From NCBI GenBank assembly GCA_000320605.2, contig KB445795.1, forward strand, positions 1,053,867 through 1,117,866: a DNA stretch of 64,000 nucleotides, written 5' to 3'. The stretch is from Gelatoporia subvermispora B. Lineage: Eukaryota > Basidiomycota > Agaricomycetes > Polyporales > Gelatoporiaceae. Position numbers and translations under genes: made by a program. Numbering within the stretch: the first letter of the stretch is position 1; each line of letters opens with the position of its first letter. Below, piece by piece: positions 47,065 through 60,531 of this stretch. The notes under the pieces were generated by a model, which was not told where the DNA came from, did no database searches, and was given only the letters and a program-made list of their open reading frames with translations.

Positions 47065-47360
47065 CGTGGTCAGAGATAAGTCATGAACGGCTGAGGGATC
47101 TTGGCGGTACCCTAGAACGCTGACCGCAGCAGTGCGATGCTAGAGAGAGACATATCGGGCCGGATGCAGTGTGTGGGGCACGTGGGGTAACCGGTGTGTT
47201 GTTGTTGCTTGTTGACCAAAGCCTTTGGATCCTAATACACGCAAACAACCACGACGCTAGCGCCTGAGAAGGCGCTTATGCACGTAGCGCGCACCTGACG
47301 CGTGCACAACTCCTTGATCTCATCCTCATATCCTGTGTCTCGCCTGCCTACCATCTCAAG
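47065..47360. other. Divergent promoter region, 296 bp
   Basis: Between ATG15 and the SRP receptor gene. A GTTGTTGTTGC-type run lies near 47198. No coding frame or clear regulatory site was recognised. Confidence 0.4.
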
Positions 47361-48362
47361 ATGGACGCCGGATCTCATCCCGCGGCAACACCAGAGGTCC
47401 TTGTTCCGGCCTCTATATTCACACCGCAGACGTTGTTGCTCGCGTCACTGGGCTTCGCAGCTGCGGTACTCCTATGTACGTGGCGATCGCAGTGCTAGAT
47501 ATCAAGGTCTCACACGAGCACCAGTGCTCGCTCTACTCGCGCGTAAGAAGTCTGTGTCAAAAGGAGACTCACTACTTGTGGTCGGTCCTCCGGATGCTGG
47601 CAAGACTGCCATACTCTCCACAGTAAGGCAGCTTCACCTCACGAGCACACTGCATTCTGACGAAGACTCTGCACAGCTTGCATATAACCAGACTCTTCCA
47701 ACACATACGTCAATGCAAACAAATGCTTCCATAGTCACGCTTCCATCTTCAGGAAAGACATTCCGCGTGGTAGATGTCCCCGGACACCCGCGGATTCGTG
47801 ACCAATTTGAAGAGCACCTGCTGAGCGCTAGGGCCGTGGTATTCGTTGTGGATACAAGCACTGTGTCTCGTGTGGGACCTGCGGTCGCAGAGTGCGTACT
47901 ATGACTTCGCTGTTATGTGTCTGGACCCATCATGTTACCTTCAGGCACCTACACCAGATAATGCATGCTTTGACATCACTTCCCCCTTCACGACCAACGC
48001 CATCTCTCATCATCCTTGCACACAAGTATGATCTTTTGAAAGGGACGGCTCACGCTCGTCCGGAAGAGCTTGCAGTGACTCGTGTACGCACGGTCCTTGA
48101 GCGAGAACTCGAGAAGCGACGCGCATCACACGTCGGTGGTGTAGGGATCGAGGGACTCGGAGAGGAAGGCGCAGAGTCAGATATGGGCGGTCTGGAATGT
48201 ACTGGGCAAGGCGAATTCAGTTTCGCAGAATGGGAGGGTGGCGAAGTAACGTTCATTGGCACCTCAGTTCCTCTAAACACCAAAGCTGCAGCGGATGAAA
48301 AATCTGAAGGGGCAAACGGCTTGTCTACTTTCATGATCTGGCTCGAGGAAGAGTTCCAGTAG
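47361..48362 (+). CDS. Signal recognition particle receptor beta subunit
   Basis: Membrane-anchored GTPase of the ER that holds the SRP receptor alpha subunit. Exons 47361-47475, 47519-47622, 47677-47891 and 47945-48362 join in phase to 283 residues. One N-terminal transmembrane segment (TLLLASLGFAAAVLLY) precedes the P-loop VGPPDAGKTAIL. The G3-like DVPGHPRIRDQF and the G4-like AHKYDLL identify SRPRB rather than an Arf. An acidic insert near residue 215 (GLGEEGAESDMGG) is lineage-specific. The ending GLSTFMIWLEEEFQ is family-typical. The first intron is short (43 nt). Confidence 0.92.
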
Positions 48363-49165
48363 CATGTAACTACTTGTATGTACCTGTGTAATTCACCCTC
48401 GCGAATCCTCGGTTCTGCTTTGTTTCGTCCTCGATAGATACCTCTACCGGCCCGGGTTCCCGATCAAATCGTAAATAGATCCAAACAACATGTGCCTATA
48501 AATTTTGCGATGTCTGCGTCTTGCACCTTAACGCAGCCTCTTAGACAGTGCCGACCCTCTCAGTTTTTCTTCACGAAGGACTCGGCGATTCGGTCTTGCG
48601 GAGAGTACATCGTTTGATGGGGCGGCATAAGAGCTTCAGCACCCTTCTCCTCGGAGTACAATGGTGCTGCGAGTGTCAGAACTTCCCTACATATTTCTCA
48701 CTTCGTTGTAGACTTGCAGTCATCCTTGTACCTTATGTTGCAATATACATATTTGAACAAAGTCACCCAGACCGAACACGCATAGTTTATTTGTGCGAAT
48801 GATGAGGATGATGAGTCGAGAAGCCAGAAAATTACTTCGGAGTCGTACTTCCAGTACATATGGGCCGTGCCACGCTTGAGTCCGGCCCATTTGAGGCACA
48901 TGATCACCAGCTATACATTGACCTAGCAATCCTCGTGCATTGTGGAGGGATGCCTCTGACACGCATGGATGTTCTGCGACCTTGAACGAGAGACCGCCGA
49001 GGCAGCTCGCGGCTTTCACGAGGATATTCTGGTAACGCCACGTCACGAGATTGTCACGCAGCCGCCTACCCCAGTCGTCGCCCGAGACCCGCCTGTCCGC
49101 GCACGCCCTCAAGCTTGTTTCGAACCCCTCCTCTCGCTGCCACTGACTTGACTGTCACGACCAGC
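48363..49165. other. Intergenic, ~800 bp
   Basis: Frames at 48548-48802 (plus) and 48720-49112 (minus) have no recognised domain. The right ~200 bp is the SAR1 5' region. Confidence 0.4.
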
Positions 49166-50049
<884 letters not shown>

Positions 50050-50317
50050 GGCTGAGTGGGATATTGGAGGATTACATGGCATCGAGCCAACGGACGTATA
50101 TCCCATGCAGCGTAGTCGAGTAGATTCGCCTATTGTCGGTTTCTCTATCATCTCACTGTCCTCGTGTCGCTTCATGTTGTGGATTATGTCTTCATTGAGC
50201 TCTCGTTTGACTATGTATGTGTGCGGATGGATAATCATCCGGACGTGACTTTCCGACGCGCGACTCCGCGAATTGCTCGATCACGATGTCTCGCACCGTC
50301 ATGACCACCACCTCAAC

Positions 50318-51863
50318 ATGGTCACAGTGCCGTCTACCACCAGCGGTCGGAAGCTGTCCGTCTTCGTTCCTTCATTCAGGGCCGTTCTTGTGACATCTAG
50401 CATTCTCCGAATTGCTCTCATCGTGTATAGCGAATGGCATGATGCTCACTCTGTGGTGAAATACACCGACGTCGACTACAGAGTGTTCAGCGATGCCGCA
50501 CGCTTCTTGATCGCGCCCTCTGAGAACAATATTGCTCAGGGCCCGTTAGGACGATGGTTGGGGCTGGGAGAGTACGTCATCATGAGCTGTGTTGTGCGTT
50601 TCGTTTGCTGAACGCAGCCCTAGTCCCTACACGAGGGCGACCTACCGCTACACACCACTTCTTGCCGTCCTCTTGACACCGAATGAATGGCTTCACCCCT
50701 CCTTCGGAAAATACCTCTTTGCAGCGTGCGATATTCTCGCTGGAGTCTTGATATACAGACTACTGGAGACGACCATCCCTCCAAACCAAGTTGACACGTC
50801 CAAATCAGACGCGAACACGAAGAGTAGAGAATGCGGGCCATCCGAAAGTACTCAGCGCCAGGCCACGATCCTCGCATCGGTCCATCTGCTGAACCCCATG
50901 GTCTTCACTATCTCCACTCGCGGATCTTCCGAGGCAGTCCTTTCTCTGTTCGTGCTCTCAACCCTGTACTGCGCGCTCAAGGGGAAGTGGGACACGGCTG
51001 CCGTGCTGCTCGGACTGAGCACCCACTGGAAGATCTATCCGTTCATCTACGGCGTAGGGTGTCTCGGGGTGCTTGGACGTAAAACCATGACAAGCAGTGG
51101 TTGGTTGGCATATCTCAAGACTATCGTGAACAAGCAAACTGTAAGGTTTACATTCTTGAGCTCGATGGTCTTCGCAATCCTGGGTGCGGCGATGTATATC
51201 CTGTGAGTTGCACGACCGTCCCGAGCGCATGTCGCCTTATTGATCCTCTACCGCAGCTGGGGATATCCGTTCCTCTATGAATCGTACCTGTACCACCTGC
51301 ATCGCGTTGACCACCGGCACAACTTCTCACCATACTTCTATCCGAATTATCTCGCGTATCCGTATTCGCCAGTCGCGCCTCTTCTAAATGATCTTCCCTT
51401 CTGGAGACGAGCAATATCATCCCCTCTGGCCAGCTTCGCTCCACAGATGATTATGGCTCTTGGAACCGGCCTCCTGTTCGGTCGCAGGAAGGAAGACCTG
51501 GTATTCACTTGGTTTGTTCAGACGGTGATGTTCGTTGTGTTCAATAAAGTCTGCACATCTCAGGTAAGTTCTTGTACTTCATGAAGGAGAGGCGAATTCC
51601 TACTTAATCATGTATATCAGTACTTCTTGTGGTACTTGCTCTTCATCCCGCTTCTATGCCCACAACTTCATATCTCATCGCGTCGTGCTGTCGTCATGCT
51701 GCTGGTCTGGACAGGTACACAAGCTTTGTGGCTGAGTGAGGCGTACAAGCTAGAATTCTTAGGTCACAATGTCTTCTTGGGCCTCTGGGCGAGGAGTCTC
51801 GTATACGTGGTCGGTAATTGCTGGGTATTGGCGGAGATCATGTTCCATTATTCGAGACAATAG
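50318..51863 (+). CDS. GPI14: GPI mannosyltransferase 1 (PIG-M/GPI14)
   Basis: ER enzyme that adds the first mannose to the GPI anchor using dolichol-phosphate mannose. Exons 50318-50571, 50618-51202, 51257-51563 and 51621-51863 join in phase to 462 residues. The lumenal catalytic DxD is in [16 protein letters not shown] near residue 50. Other family marks are [43 protein letters not shown], and [19 protein letters not shown]. About ten hydrophobic segments are spread through the protein. Upstream ATG codons at 50286 and 50301 are out of the family's frame or absent from its usual start, so 50318 is preferred. The Pbn1 partner is not in the window. Confidence 0.94.
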
Positions 51864-52055
51864 GAATTTGGACGTTTGGCGACGATCTTTCGTTGCGGTG
51901 CAACAACCAGATGAGACTGAGAGCTAGCCTGACGTCCAGATACAATTACAAAGAAATCTGCTACGACACAACATTTACCATCGACCCCGTATCAAATATC
52001 AATAATATCATGCGCCGAACTGGTCCAGAAATCACGATAGTCAGCCCTCCGGAGC

Positions 52056-52669
52056 TCACGCGTGTAGCAGCTTTGCATCGATGACCTCCTTCGTGAACCC
52101 TTCTGCACCATCACGGACTTCGATTACTTTGCTCACATCAGCCTGGGAATCGAAATAAGTGCGTTGTATATATAATGAGCTAGCAACTACTCACCGTCGC
52201 CTGAAAGTCAAGAAACGCACTGGCATGCAGGGTAAGAAGGCTCATCTCGCTCGAGATCGGTGCCCAGTTAACCAGGACAAGGGGGAACGACTTCCGCCCG
52301 TCGTCGTGGGATAGCTCGTACGAGAGAAGAACATATCGTGGGGAGTTCTCAGGAAGTTCTACGAGTGTGAGTGTGAGTGCGAGGCCCACATGCGTAGGCG
52401 GCAGAAGACATACCTTCCGCAAGGTCCTCTATGCTGATGTTGTCGAATTGCTCGACTTCCTCCATGAGCAGCTTCTGCTTGTTGATCTTGACGACGATTG
52501 CTGCGCTGCCCTCATTCCGGCGGGCGAACCTGAACTTGCGGAGAGAAGCTTTGAGCTCTTGCGGGATATCGACGGTGTGAGACTAGACGAGCGCGTGGCA
52601 TCAGACCGCGAGCACGCGGGGAGATCACTGGAAGCAGAGCGTGCTTGCGCTGTATTGAACACTGACCAT
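52056..52669 (-). CDS. Glia maturation factor (ADF/cofilin-fold, Arp2/3 debranching)
   Basis: ADF-homology protein that binds Arp2/3 and dissociates actin branches. Exons 52667-52669, 52414-52582, 52195-52358 and 52056-52142 join in phase to 140 residues, the usual size. The sequence runs SHTVDIPQELKASLRKFRFA, IVVKINKQKLLMEEVE, ELPENSPRYVLLSYELSHDD, RKSFPLVLVNWAPISSEMS and DGAEGFTKEVIDAKL. The loop RKSFPLVLVNWAP separates GMF from cofilin. The first coding exon appears to hold only the ATG, directly followed by the donor GTCAGT; this is the one reading that gives the expected N-terminus. It converges on GPI14. Confidence 0.9.
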
Positions 52670-53033
52670 ATTCCTCTGAACCTTCGAGGTCAGTCGATTG
52701 TACCCGATGGAGGACTACGGTTGCGTGGACGATGTGTGTGTATGACGGAGTGCGCCCGGGTAGAGTGCTCTAGCGAGATCGCAAGGAGATAAGATGCGTG
52801 ATCGGTGCAAGACGATGTGCTGCATCAGATTAGATAAGATGGGGATACAGTTATGGCGGCGTGGCGCCCTCTTGGCCGTGCTTGGAAGTGATTCGACTTG
52901 TTCCGACCTCACCGCTTCTCTTCGAAGAAGTACCGGGTCATATTATCATCATCTCCATGTGTGTCGGCTTTCCTTTTCCCAATGCATATAGCTGTGGTCT
53001 CGAGGGTGGAAGATTGGACCTCTCCTCGCCTTC
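52670..53033. other. Divergent intergenic region, 364 bp
   Basis: Between the GMF and first MFS genes. No coding frame or recognised site. Confidence 0.4.
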
Positions 53034-55169
53034 ATGTCACCCCTGACCTTAAGCGGTTCACCGACCCTGCATTCCGCGACCTCGACTGCCATTTCGGGAG
53101 CTCCACATCTGACTGACCGTCTTCACAACGTAGGACTCGAGCCCGACCATAACGGGCTAGATATACAAAGGACGCAAAATGAACGGGAACCCCTCCTCAG
53201 ACATGAGCACTCCGAGGAGTCCAGCGATGCTATCGATTGGTCAAGTCGCCCACGATGGAGAAGCCCGTCACCTGTCTGGTGAGCTGGGTCCAGAAATAGT
53301 CTCTAGATAAGAGCTTGAATCCTATTCCCTAAGGGTTCTTGCACTCGTAGGGCTTGCTGCCATCTCGACCTCCGCTGCGATTGCACCCCGTCTTGAGGTG
53401 TATACCAAAACCATGTGCCAAGTTCACGGTCATGGCGATGCGCGAGATACGGAATCTTGCATGTCCGATCCGAGTGTACAGGCATCAGTAGCGCAACTAC
53501 TTACGGTCATATCAAGCACCACGGGCTTGATATCCGCACTAACGACTGGTTGGTGGGCAGCTGTGAGTGCTGCGCGTTGTTGTAATACATCTGATGTTAA
53601 ATCCCTCCACTAGCTGTCCGACCGATACGGACGCGTCCGCATACTGTCTTTGAATGTGGCTGGAGTAATAATCTCAGACATTGGCTTCCTAATTGTGGCC
53701 CACTCATGGAGTCGTATACCGGGGGGCTACTGGATGTATGCCGTCGCGCCACTGATCGAAGGTTTCTTCGGAAGTGAGGATTCCCTAGACATTGACATTG
53801 GGCGTTTTGCTGACGCTCTGTGTTATCAAGGCATGTCTCTCGCATCGGCCCTCGCGCAGGCGTACATATCGGATTGCACGCCACCAGGCTCACGGTAGAT
53901 GATCCCATCCCAGCCATAGATTAGATTTGTACTGACAACTTACAGGTCTCGCATTTTCTCGATGCTCCTAGGCCTGCTATTTGGCGGAATGGGTCTCGGC
54001 CCCGTGCTATCTGGCTTCTTCATACGAGCTACGCACAATCTGTTCCTCGTATTCTATGCGACTGCGTCGTTCGACGTTCTACTAGCTATGGTCGTCTGGT
54101 TCGTGATGCCCGAGAGTCTGTCAGCTGCGCGTATGGAGGAATCTCGGCGCCATCACACCGAACAGACGGAAGAGCGGCCTGCGGAGAAGGGCCTTGTGCA
54201 CGCTGTGAATGATAGGCTGCGGCGCATGTTCAGCTTCCTCGAGCCCTTACTTGTACTGCTGCCCAAGAAATCGGAAATAGCCGAAAATAACATATCAAGG
54301 CGAGACTGGAGTCTCACCATACTCGCTGGTGCATATGCTTCCGCAACACTGGTCTCGGTACGCGCCACTTTCCGTTCATGAAGAATTTCAGGCTCACTAT
54401 GTTCCAGGGCTCGCTCAACCAGCAATTCCAATATGCTACATACACTTTCCGATGGACAGCGGAGAATGTAAATGAGTTACTTACACCACCACCTATCCGA
54501 TAGCTTGCTGATCGTGCTTTATGCAGCTCAGCTATTTCTTAGGCGTGATTTTCGTGGCGAGAGCAATGTACCTCACCTTGATACTACCCGGTCAGTCAGA
54601 CGATGGAGTGCTGGTTGTGAAACAAGATTGACAGCGCTATAGCAATTCTCCGCTATCTCAGTGCCTCTCCCGCGCCGAGCCAGAGTTCTACAGAGGACTT
54701 GGTCGACGGTCAACTCGCTCAAGATAAAGCGCCATTTGTCGACTTGCTCTTGTCCCGTGTCGCGATGATGGTTGATGTGGTCTCATACCTCTTCTTGCCA
54801 TTAGCATCCACGGGCGTCCTCTTCACAGCCCTGAGCGTTTGCGCGGCGATAGGGACTACGTTTGCGCCAACGACGCAAAGCCTGGCGCTGGAAATCTACG
54901 CGAGGCAAGGGGGCACCGACACAGGGAAGGTTCTTGGTGCCTTTAGCGTACTGTCCGCCATAAGGTACGCCTGCGCCGTCAAATCCTGTTTCGATATTGA
55001 CTGGCTGCGCCGTAGCTCCCACATTGTAGGACCTGCCGTCTTCGGCCTGGCCTACATGAAGACCGTAGCGACGTTCCCTGGTGCTATATTCTACATCTGC
55101 TGCGCCTGTCTCATGACGACGCTTTCATTACTGCTGTTTGTACGGCTGCCCAAGCCGCTGGTGCAATAA
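53034..55169 (+). CDS. MFS transporter, tandem copy 1
   Basis: Major facilitator membrane transporter of unknown substrate. Nine exons (53034-53278, 53334-53562, 53614-53773, 53831-53894, 53946-54357, 54408-54467, 54527-54590, 54643-54964, 55016-55169) join in phase to 569 residues. A hydrophilic N-terminal tail of ~80 residues precedes the first span (VLALVGLAAISTSAAIA). The loop 2-3 signature is LSDRYGRVRILS and the YISDCTPPGSRSRIFSMLLG block opens span 5. FVMPESLS follows span 6, as in TetA/Hiat1-like fungal MFS proteins. A second gene of the same type with matching introns follows directly, so this is a tandem duplication. Nothing ties it to siderophore uptake. Confidence 0.88.
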
Positions 55170-55807
55170 CTAAGCCTTTGGTCTGTGAGACTGGCAGGGT
55201 GCATGTTTGCGGAATTTGAGAATGCCCTATTGAGAGACTGAGCTCCGCACACTTTCATATGTCTAGGTTTGTACTTCCTGAGCACCACACGTTCTATCTT
55301 TCGGCCGGGGTGAGCGTCGACATGTGATAGAACGGCGCTGTTGCCAAGCGCAGATGAATCCATTTTGAGTTTTGACAAGTTGTTGGACTATTCTTACGGT
55401 CTGATAGTTTGGGTGCGAAACATATGTTTGGCGATCTTGACCGAGGAGCTGCACAGTCTGGAGAACCCGTCAACATGAGCGCAGCACATTGACCTGATCC
55501 TCCACATGCAGCGATTTGAGACAGATGCCGGGGGCCGACATGTGCCTTGGAAGGGAGTTGATTCCGCGAATATCCTGGGGATTCCCGCTCACAGGAGGGA
55601 AGATGGTCAGTCAGCTGGGATGACAGTGATGGTCGTATCTCCGGCGCGTGCATGACGCAGTACACTGCCGCATGGAATTTGGCTGCTACTCGCGATAGTT
55701 CAAATGTCTCCGCAGTGCTAGTGACCTCAAGGAGCTCGCTCCGCTGCGTCCCCAGAGCCCCCTCGCAGCGATAGCCCACCGTCCTGCGCAAGCTCGTCGT
55801 CGCAGCC
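55170..55807. other. Intergenic, 638 bp, between the two MFS genes
   Basis: Frames on the minus strand (55294-55815 and others) have no recognised domain. It probably holds the 3' UTR of the first transporter and the promoter of the second. Confidence 0.4.
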
Positions 55808-58370
55808 ATGTCCAAGTCGCGAGAGCACTCGACGGCCCGCCGCTTCGGCTCGACGTCCCGCCCCAGCTCGCGCCCCCGTGTGTCGAGGAACGCCTCCGTC
55901 GCCTCTGCGCCCTATATCCCTCAAGATGCCGAAGGCCTACTTCTCCCCAACCCTGACGCGCAGCTGGGCGAAGGCGCCGCTGAGCTCCTGCACGAGTTCA
56001 TCCACCCCCACAGGCACGATAGCGAGGCAACCGTGACCGAAGAAGACGGTGCAGATCACGAAGGTGGTCTTGTGCCAGATGGGGCTCAAGACCACGACCC
56101 TGTCACTACAACCCCCCGTTTGCCATGGTACAGGAGACCGTCCCCCTGGTGGTGAGTATCATCCGACATGTAAGGCATCCCGGAACCCGGTGCGATAACG
56201 TATTCGTAGGATCTTGTCTTTTGTGCCGTTCTCGACCATCGTACTGGCCGCTACTGTAGCACCTCGGATGGAGATCCTCACAAGAATTGCTTGCGATGCC
56301 ATCAGGCCGGATTACACTGTCGGACGCGGACGCGATAACGAGGACCTGTTTGGTCAATCGCATGCTGCGACGTTTGGCACGTTCAGTGATGGTCCGCAGT
56401 CATGCACTCATTTCCTGCGGTACATTTCTGATACATTGATTTGCATCCGCTGTAGATCCAAACTGGCGTCTCTGTGCGTCGGACCCAGTCGTCGAGGCTG
56501 CCGTAGCGAAGTTGCAAATGGCGATGACTACTTCCATGGGTGTCCTTGGCTGTCTGACTACTGCATGGTGGGGATCGGTAAGTGACAATCTACCCAATGC
56601 GCACATGCCCCACTGATCTCCCTCCTGAAATAATACAGCTGTCCGACAGGTATGGACGCACCAGGGTTATGAGCTTTGCCGTCATTGGCGCGCTCGTCGC
56701 TGACTCCAGCTTCTTGCTCGTCTACCATTTCGCGAAGTACCTGCCAGGAGGGTACTGGTTCTTACTCTTCGGCCCTATCGTTGATGGCTGCTTCGGGGGT
56801 CAGTCATTACATCTTTCTTCGCAAAGTAATCAAGAAAGCTCATGACGATGTAGGTATCAGCACTGTATCGGCTGCTGTTCACGCATATGTCGCGGATTGT
56901 ACGGAGCCTACGTCTCGGTAAGTTATTCTATATTCCTGCAACATGGTCTACATGCTGACACAACGAAGCTCTCGCTATTTTTCGATGTTCCTCGGTCTGG
57001 CATTCATCGGGTTCGGCATAGGCCCGACATTTGGAAGCCTGTTCATTAAGGCGACTGGCCAACTTATCGTCGTATTCTATATTGCCACCGCGGTGCACTT
57101 CATGATCGCATGCGGAACTTGGTTTGTTTTACCGGAATCCTTATCGAGGGAACGCATGGACGAATCCCGGAAACTGCACGGTCGAGAACTCGAGGCTGAC
57201 AAGGTCGCCAGAGCCAACGGTGGACGTCTGATCTGGCTCAAGAGTCAGTTTGGATTCCTGAGACCCCTCCTTGTGCTTGTGCCACAGGTGACGGAGGCAC
57301 AACCGGGTAAGCGCAAGAAGAGAGATTGGAGTCTCGTACTTGTCATTGGCGCACACTGCAGCACGGCGTTGCTCATGGTATGGCTCACGTAACACTTGCA
57401 TGTCATCTTCGCTGAATGACGGGCATTTTTTAGGGTTCATATACCTACAAATTCCAATACCTCGCCTCCACATTTGGTTGGACATCTACAGAGGTATTGG
57501 CCGTCTGTCATTCATCTTGCGACGTTCTCTGATCAGGATCATTGTAGATTGGTTACTGGATCAGTCTCTTGAGTGTAGGCAGAGCGGTGGCGCTGGCTAT
57601 TGTCATTCCACGTATGTTCGTCGTCCAAGTCCACAGAGATTTTTACTTACAGTGACATTCAGTCGTTCTACGTCTATTCAAACCCTCAGCAATCCAGCTC
57701 CCTGTAGCACCGAATGAACCCCTAGACAACAGCTCAAGTTCCGCTGAATCTACTACTTCTTCTTCGCCGGAACCAGAGCCATCGGATGTAGCATCAGCCA
57801 TCCAAAGACGATCCACCAAGTTCGACCTGAACGTTGCTCGAGTGTCGCTCTTTATAGACGCCGGATCATACGTCATAATGACTATCGCTCCTACTGGTGG
57901 TATCTTCATCATAGGCTCTCTCATCGCATCATTTGGCTCCGGCTTCGGGCCCGCAGTGCAAAGCTTGGCTCTGGCGTTGTATACACAGACAGGAGGGAAG
58001 GAGACTGGCAGGCTATTCGGCGCGATCGGGGTCATCCAGACGATCAGGTTCGTTCGTTCGAGACTGGACCAAGTAAATCGCTGACACCCTTTTCAGCTCG
58101 CAGATCGTCGGCCCATTCGTTTTTGGTGTGACCTTCTTGAAGATGGTTGAAACATTCCCCAAGGCTATCTTCGTCCTCGGTGCTGCAACATTGACCGTGG
58201 CCTTCATCCTCGTCAGCTTGGTGAGGCTCCCGAAACCCGCCACCACTGATGCCGAAGGCCAGGTGCTTGTCGACGCCGCTCATGCTCCTGAAGAGACATT
58301 AGTTGACGCCGAGACACCGCTGATTGTCATCGAAGACGATCACAACCAGAGAAAGATTGTCGATGTATAA
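55808..58370 (+). CDS. MFS transporter, tandem copy 2
   Basis: Paralogue of the preceding transporter. Ten exons (55808-56151, 56210-56391, 56456-56577, 56639-56798, 56854-56917, 56969-57377, 57434-57493, 57548-57611, 57663-58047, 58097-58370) join in phase to 687 residues. Shared blocks are LSDRYGRTRVMSF, YVADCTEPTSRSRYFSMFLG, FVLPESLSRERMDESRKLHG, GGKETGRLFGAIGVIQTISS and GPFVFGVTFLKMVETFPKAI. Exons of 64, 60 and 64 nt recur in both copies at the same places. This copy has one extra intron in its first lumenal loop (56392-56455), a longer N-terminal tail (~115 residues) and a ~50-residue acidic C-terminal tail. Substrate unknown. Confidence 0.88.
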
Positions 58371-58647
58371 GTTTTTGCCGATCACGTGAATATGTTAGAT
58401 ACTTCCGCCTTCGTACGATCGTACCGGACGTCATTGCATCCCTTCCATACACTCCTCATCGACCCTGTTCACTTAGTGTATTGTCAGCCTGTACTTCATA
58501 TTGTACTTGAGGTTGTTCCTCAGCACGCCCATGAGAAGTGCTGTGCAGCAACAGAACTTGTGCGTGCAGCTGTCCGTCCATGTTTCTGGCTGCCGTAAGA
58601 GTATATGCTAACTATAGGGGTATATGATACACCGTCTTCCGGCCAGT

Positions 58648-60118
58648 TTACGCACCCGTCGTACGCTCTTTGGCTTTGAACCAGCTCCATACACCAAGGC
58701 CTACGAAGAAATTGCCGATACCGAAGACAGCAGAACCAGCCCCGACGATCGTGAGGAGCCACCAGGTATATCCAATGATGCGGTCCAGAGTCCGCCCTGT
58801 GTATTTCTTGACGTTTGCCAGTGGGTCCGGCACTGGTTCGTAAGTTTCGGGAAGTCGTAGTAGAGGTATCATCGGAGAAGTACTCTGAGGTGCGGGTAGT
58901 AATAGTACAGCCACAACAGGTTTCTGTTCAGAGATGTAATTCAGAGGCTGCAGACCAGCAGGCATGAAGAGTGCACGTACGTGGTCAGAAGTGGTATATG
59001 AGGGTATTGAGGTATACAGAACATTGCCGATGTTTGATTCAGTGGGTGTGTCGGGGGAGTCTGAGTACGTTGTATACATGACTCGGTCTGTCCACGCAGG
59101 TAGACGCTTGAAGCTGCAGAGGTCATGAGATTCTCGGACAAAGTTGTTGCGTATAGTACGCACTCATAGCGGTCAACCTCTCCGAGTTTATACTTATAGC
59201 TGCACTTGAACTTCCAAAAATCCCCTTCGCGAAGTCCCGCAAAGATACTCTGGTTGACGTCACGCTCTATGACGAGCTGGTCATACTGCTTGAGCGTTTC
59301 ACGCGTATCCTCGTGCGATAGAGTGCGCAGGATGTTCGCAGGATGATCGGAATCTGACGGAAACGCAAGTCGGAAGTTCAAATCGCCAAAGAAGAACAAG
59401 TGCGACGTCGAGTATATCGTTGTAGGAGCATTTGAGGATGAGCCAGGTAGAGGGGGGAACAGGAGGGTGCTGACAATATGATGGAAGTTCCGCTTCCGCC
59501 ATTCAAGATGATGGGCATGGGCCACGAGGTGTGCGCATACAAAGCTATAAGTTCAAATGAGCATTATGCACTCGATTATGGACAAGAACATACGTGTAGA
59601 CTTCACCTGGCCCACCGTCCGACTCTGTTACCCGGAACCTCACCCCGACGGCCCCCTTGTTGCCCAGGAATGCGGGTCCGCAGCCAGTCCACTGCGTCTG
59701 GACGTCGCAGACTCTTCTTGCAATGCCGTCGTCACGAGCGTACACAAGCAGTGCGACGCCGACATTGACGACCTTGGCGACCAGCGAGTAGCTCTCCTTG
59801 TTTGGCGCATGCTCCTGTATTTGAGACAAAATGAGAGCATTCCTGCTCTCAATGACTGATTTGGATAGTCCGGCAACTAGCTTGCAGTCTCAGAGTGCAG
59901 TTCTCGAAGCGAGATGATCACATACGTCCGAGATGAAGCGGGAGAAGCTCTTGAAATCCGACCGCGACGATATCAGGAGCGCGTCGCTCGCGCGCGAGGA
60001 AAGAGGAGACTTGCAGAGTCGGTGCAAGCCAGTCCACGAGGTCCTGAGGCAATCCCCGTTCAGCCTGTAGATTCGTGTTGTAGGAGGCAATCTGGACAAG
60101 TACGCGATCCTCGACCAT
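58648..60118 (-). CDS. Inositol polyphosphate 5-phosphatase with C-terminal membrane segment (Inp54-like)
   Basis: Removes the 5-phosphate from phosphoinositides. Exons 59926-60118, 59594-59855, 59164-59544 and 58648-59113 join in phase to 433 residues. An in-frame ATG at 60160 would add 14 residues. The two catalytic signatures are clear: FFFGDLNFRL and RLPAWTDRVMY. Supporting motifs are VGFQELLPLH, GPAFLGNKGAVGVRF and CAHLVAHAHHLEWRKRNF. The C-terminus has one or two hydrophobic stretches (YTWWLLTIVGAGSAVFGIGN, FFVGLGVWSWF) ending in a short basic tail, as in the tail-anchored ER enzyme Inp54 of yeast. ER location is inferred from that resemblance. Confidence 0.9.
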
Positions 60119-60160
60119 GGTTGTAAAGACCACAGCGGCGTGTGTCAGGGGAGAGCGCAC

Positions 60161-60531
60161 AACGCAAGGCAGCGATTTCGGTCAACGACGCGAGGGGAAT
60201 GCCCCTCGCACGCGCCTTTGGGATGAAGAGCTCATTATCGTAGTGGAGCGAGTCATGGAGTAGTGTTCACAACAATTTTGTATCAGAGGACCGAAATGAG
60301 GCATTATACTCTTCACATTCACTGGCACCAGTCACTCCGGCATGAGGAGTTCGGCACGGATAGGCGGCTTGTGGCGATGAACGCGGTTCCGACATCCTCG
60401 AGGGGAAAAGCAAATTATGTAGCTCGATAACTTAGTGCTAATGATACGCGTATTGTCCATAGCTACTGGAGCTATCCATGTCATCACTCTCTCAGCCAGG
60501 GGAACGCACTCCCAGTGTCCTTGTACGATAT
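60161..60531. other. Intergenic, 371 bp
   Basis: Between the 5-phosphatase start and the 3' end of the secreted-protein gene. No supported frame. Confidence 0.4.

Noticed and set aside
48720..49112. Minus-strand frame of 130 codons upstream of SAR1
   Set aside because: No recognisable motif, no splice partner, and it overlaps an equally unconvincing plus-strand frame.
53034..58370. The MFS pair as siderophore-iron transporters linked to the synthetase
   Set aside because: They are ~40 kb away, their motifs resemble TetA/Hiat1-like MFS proteins rather than siderophore transporters, and no iron-type GATA site was noticed next to them.
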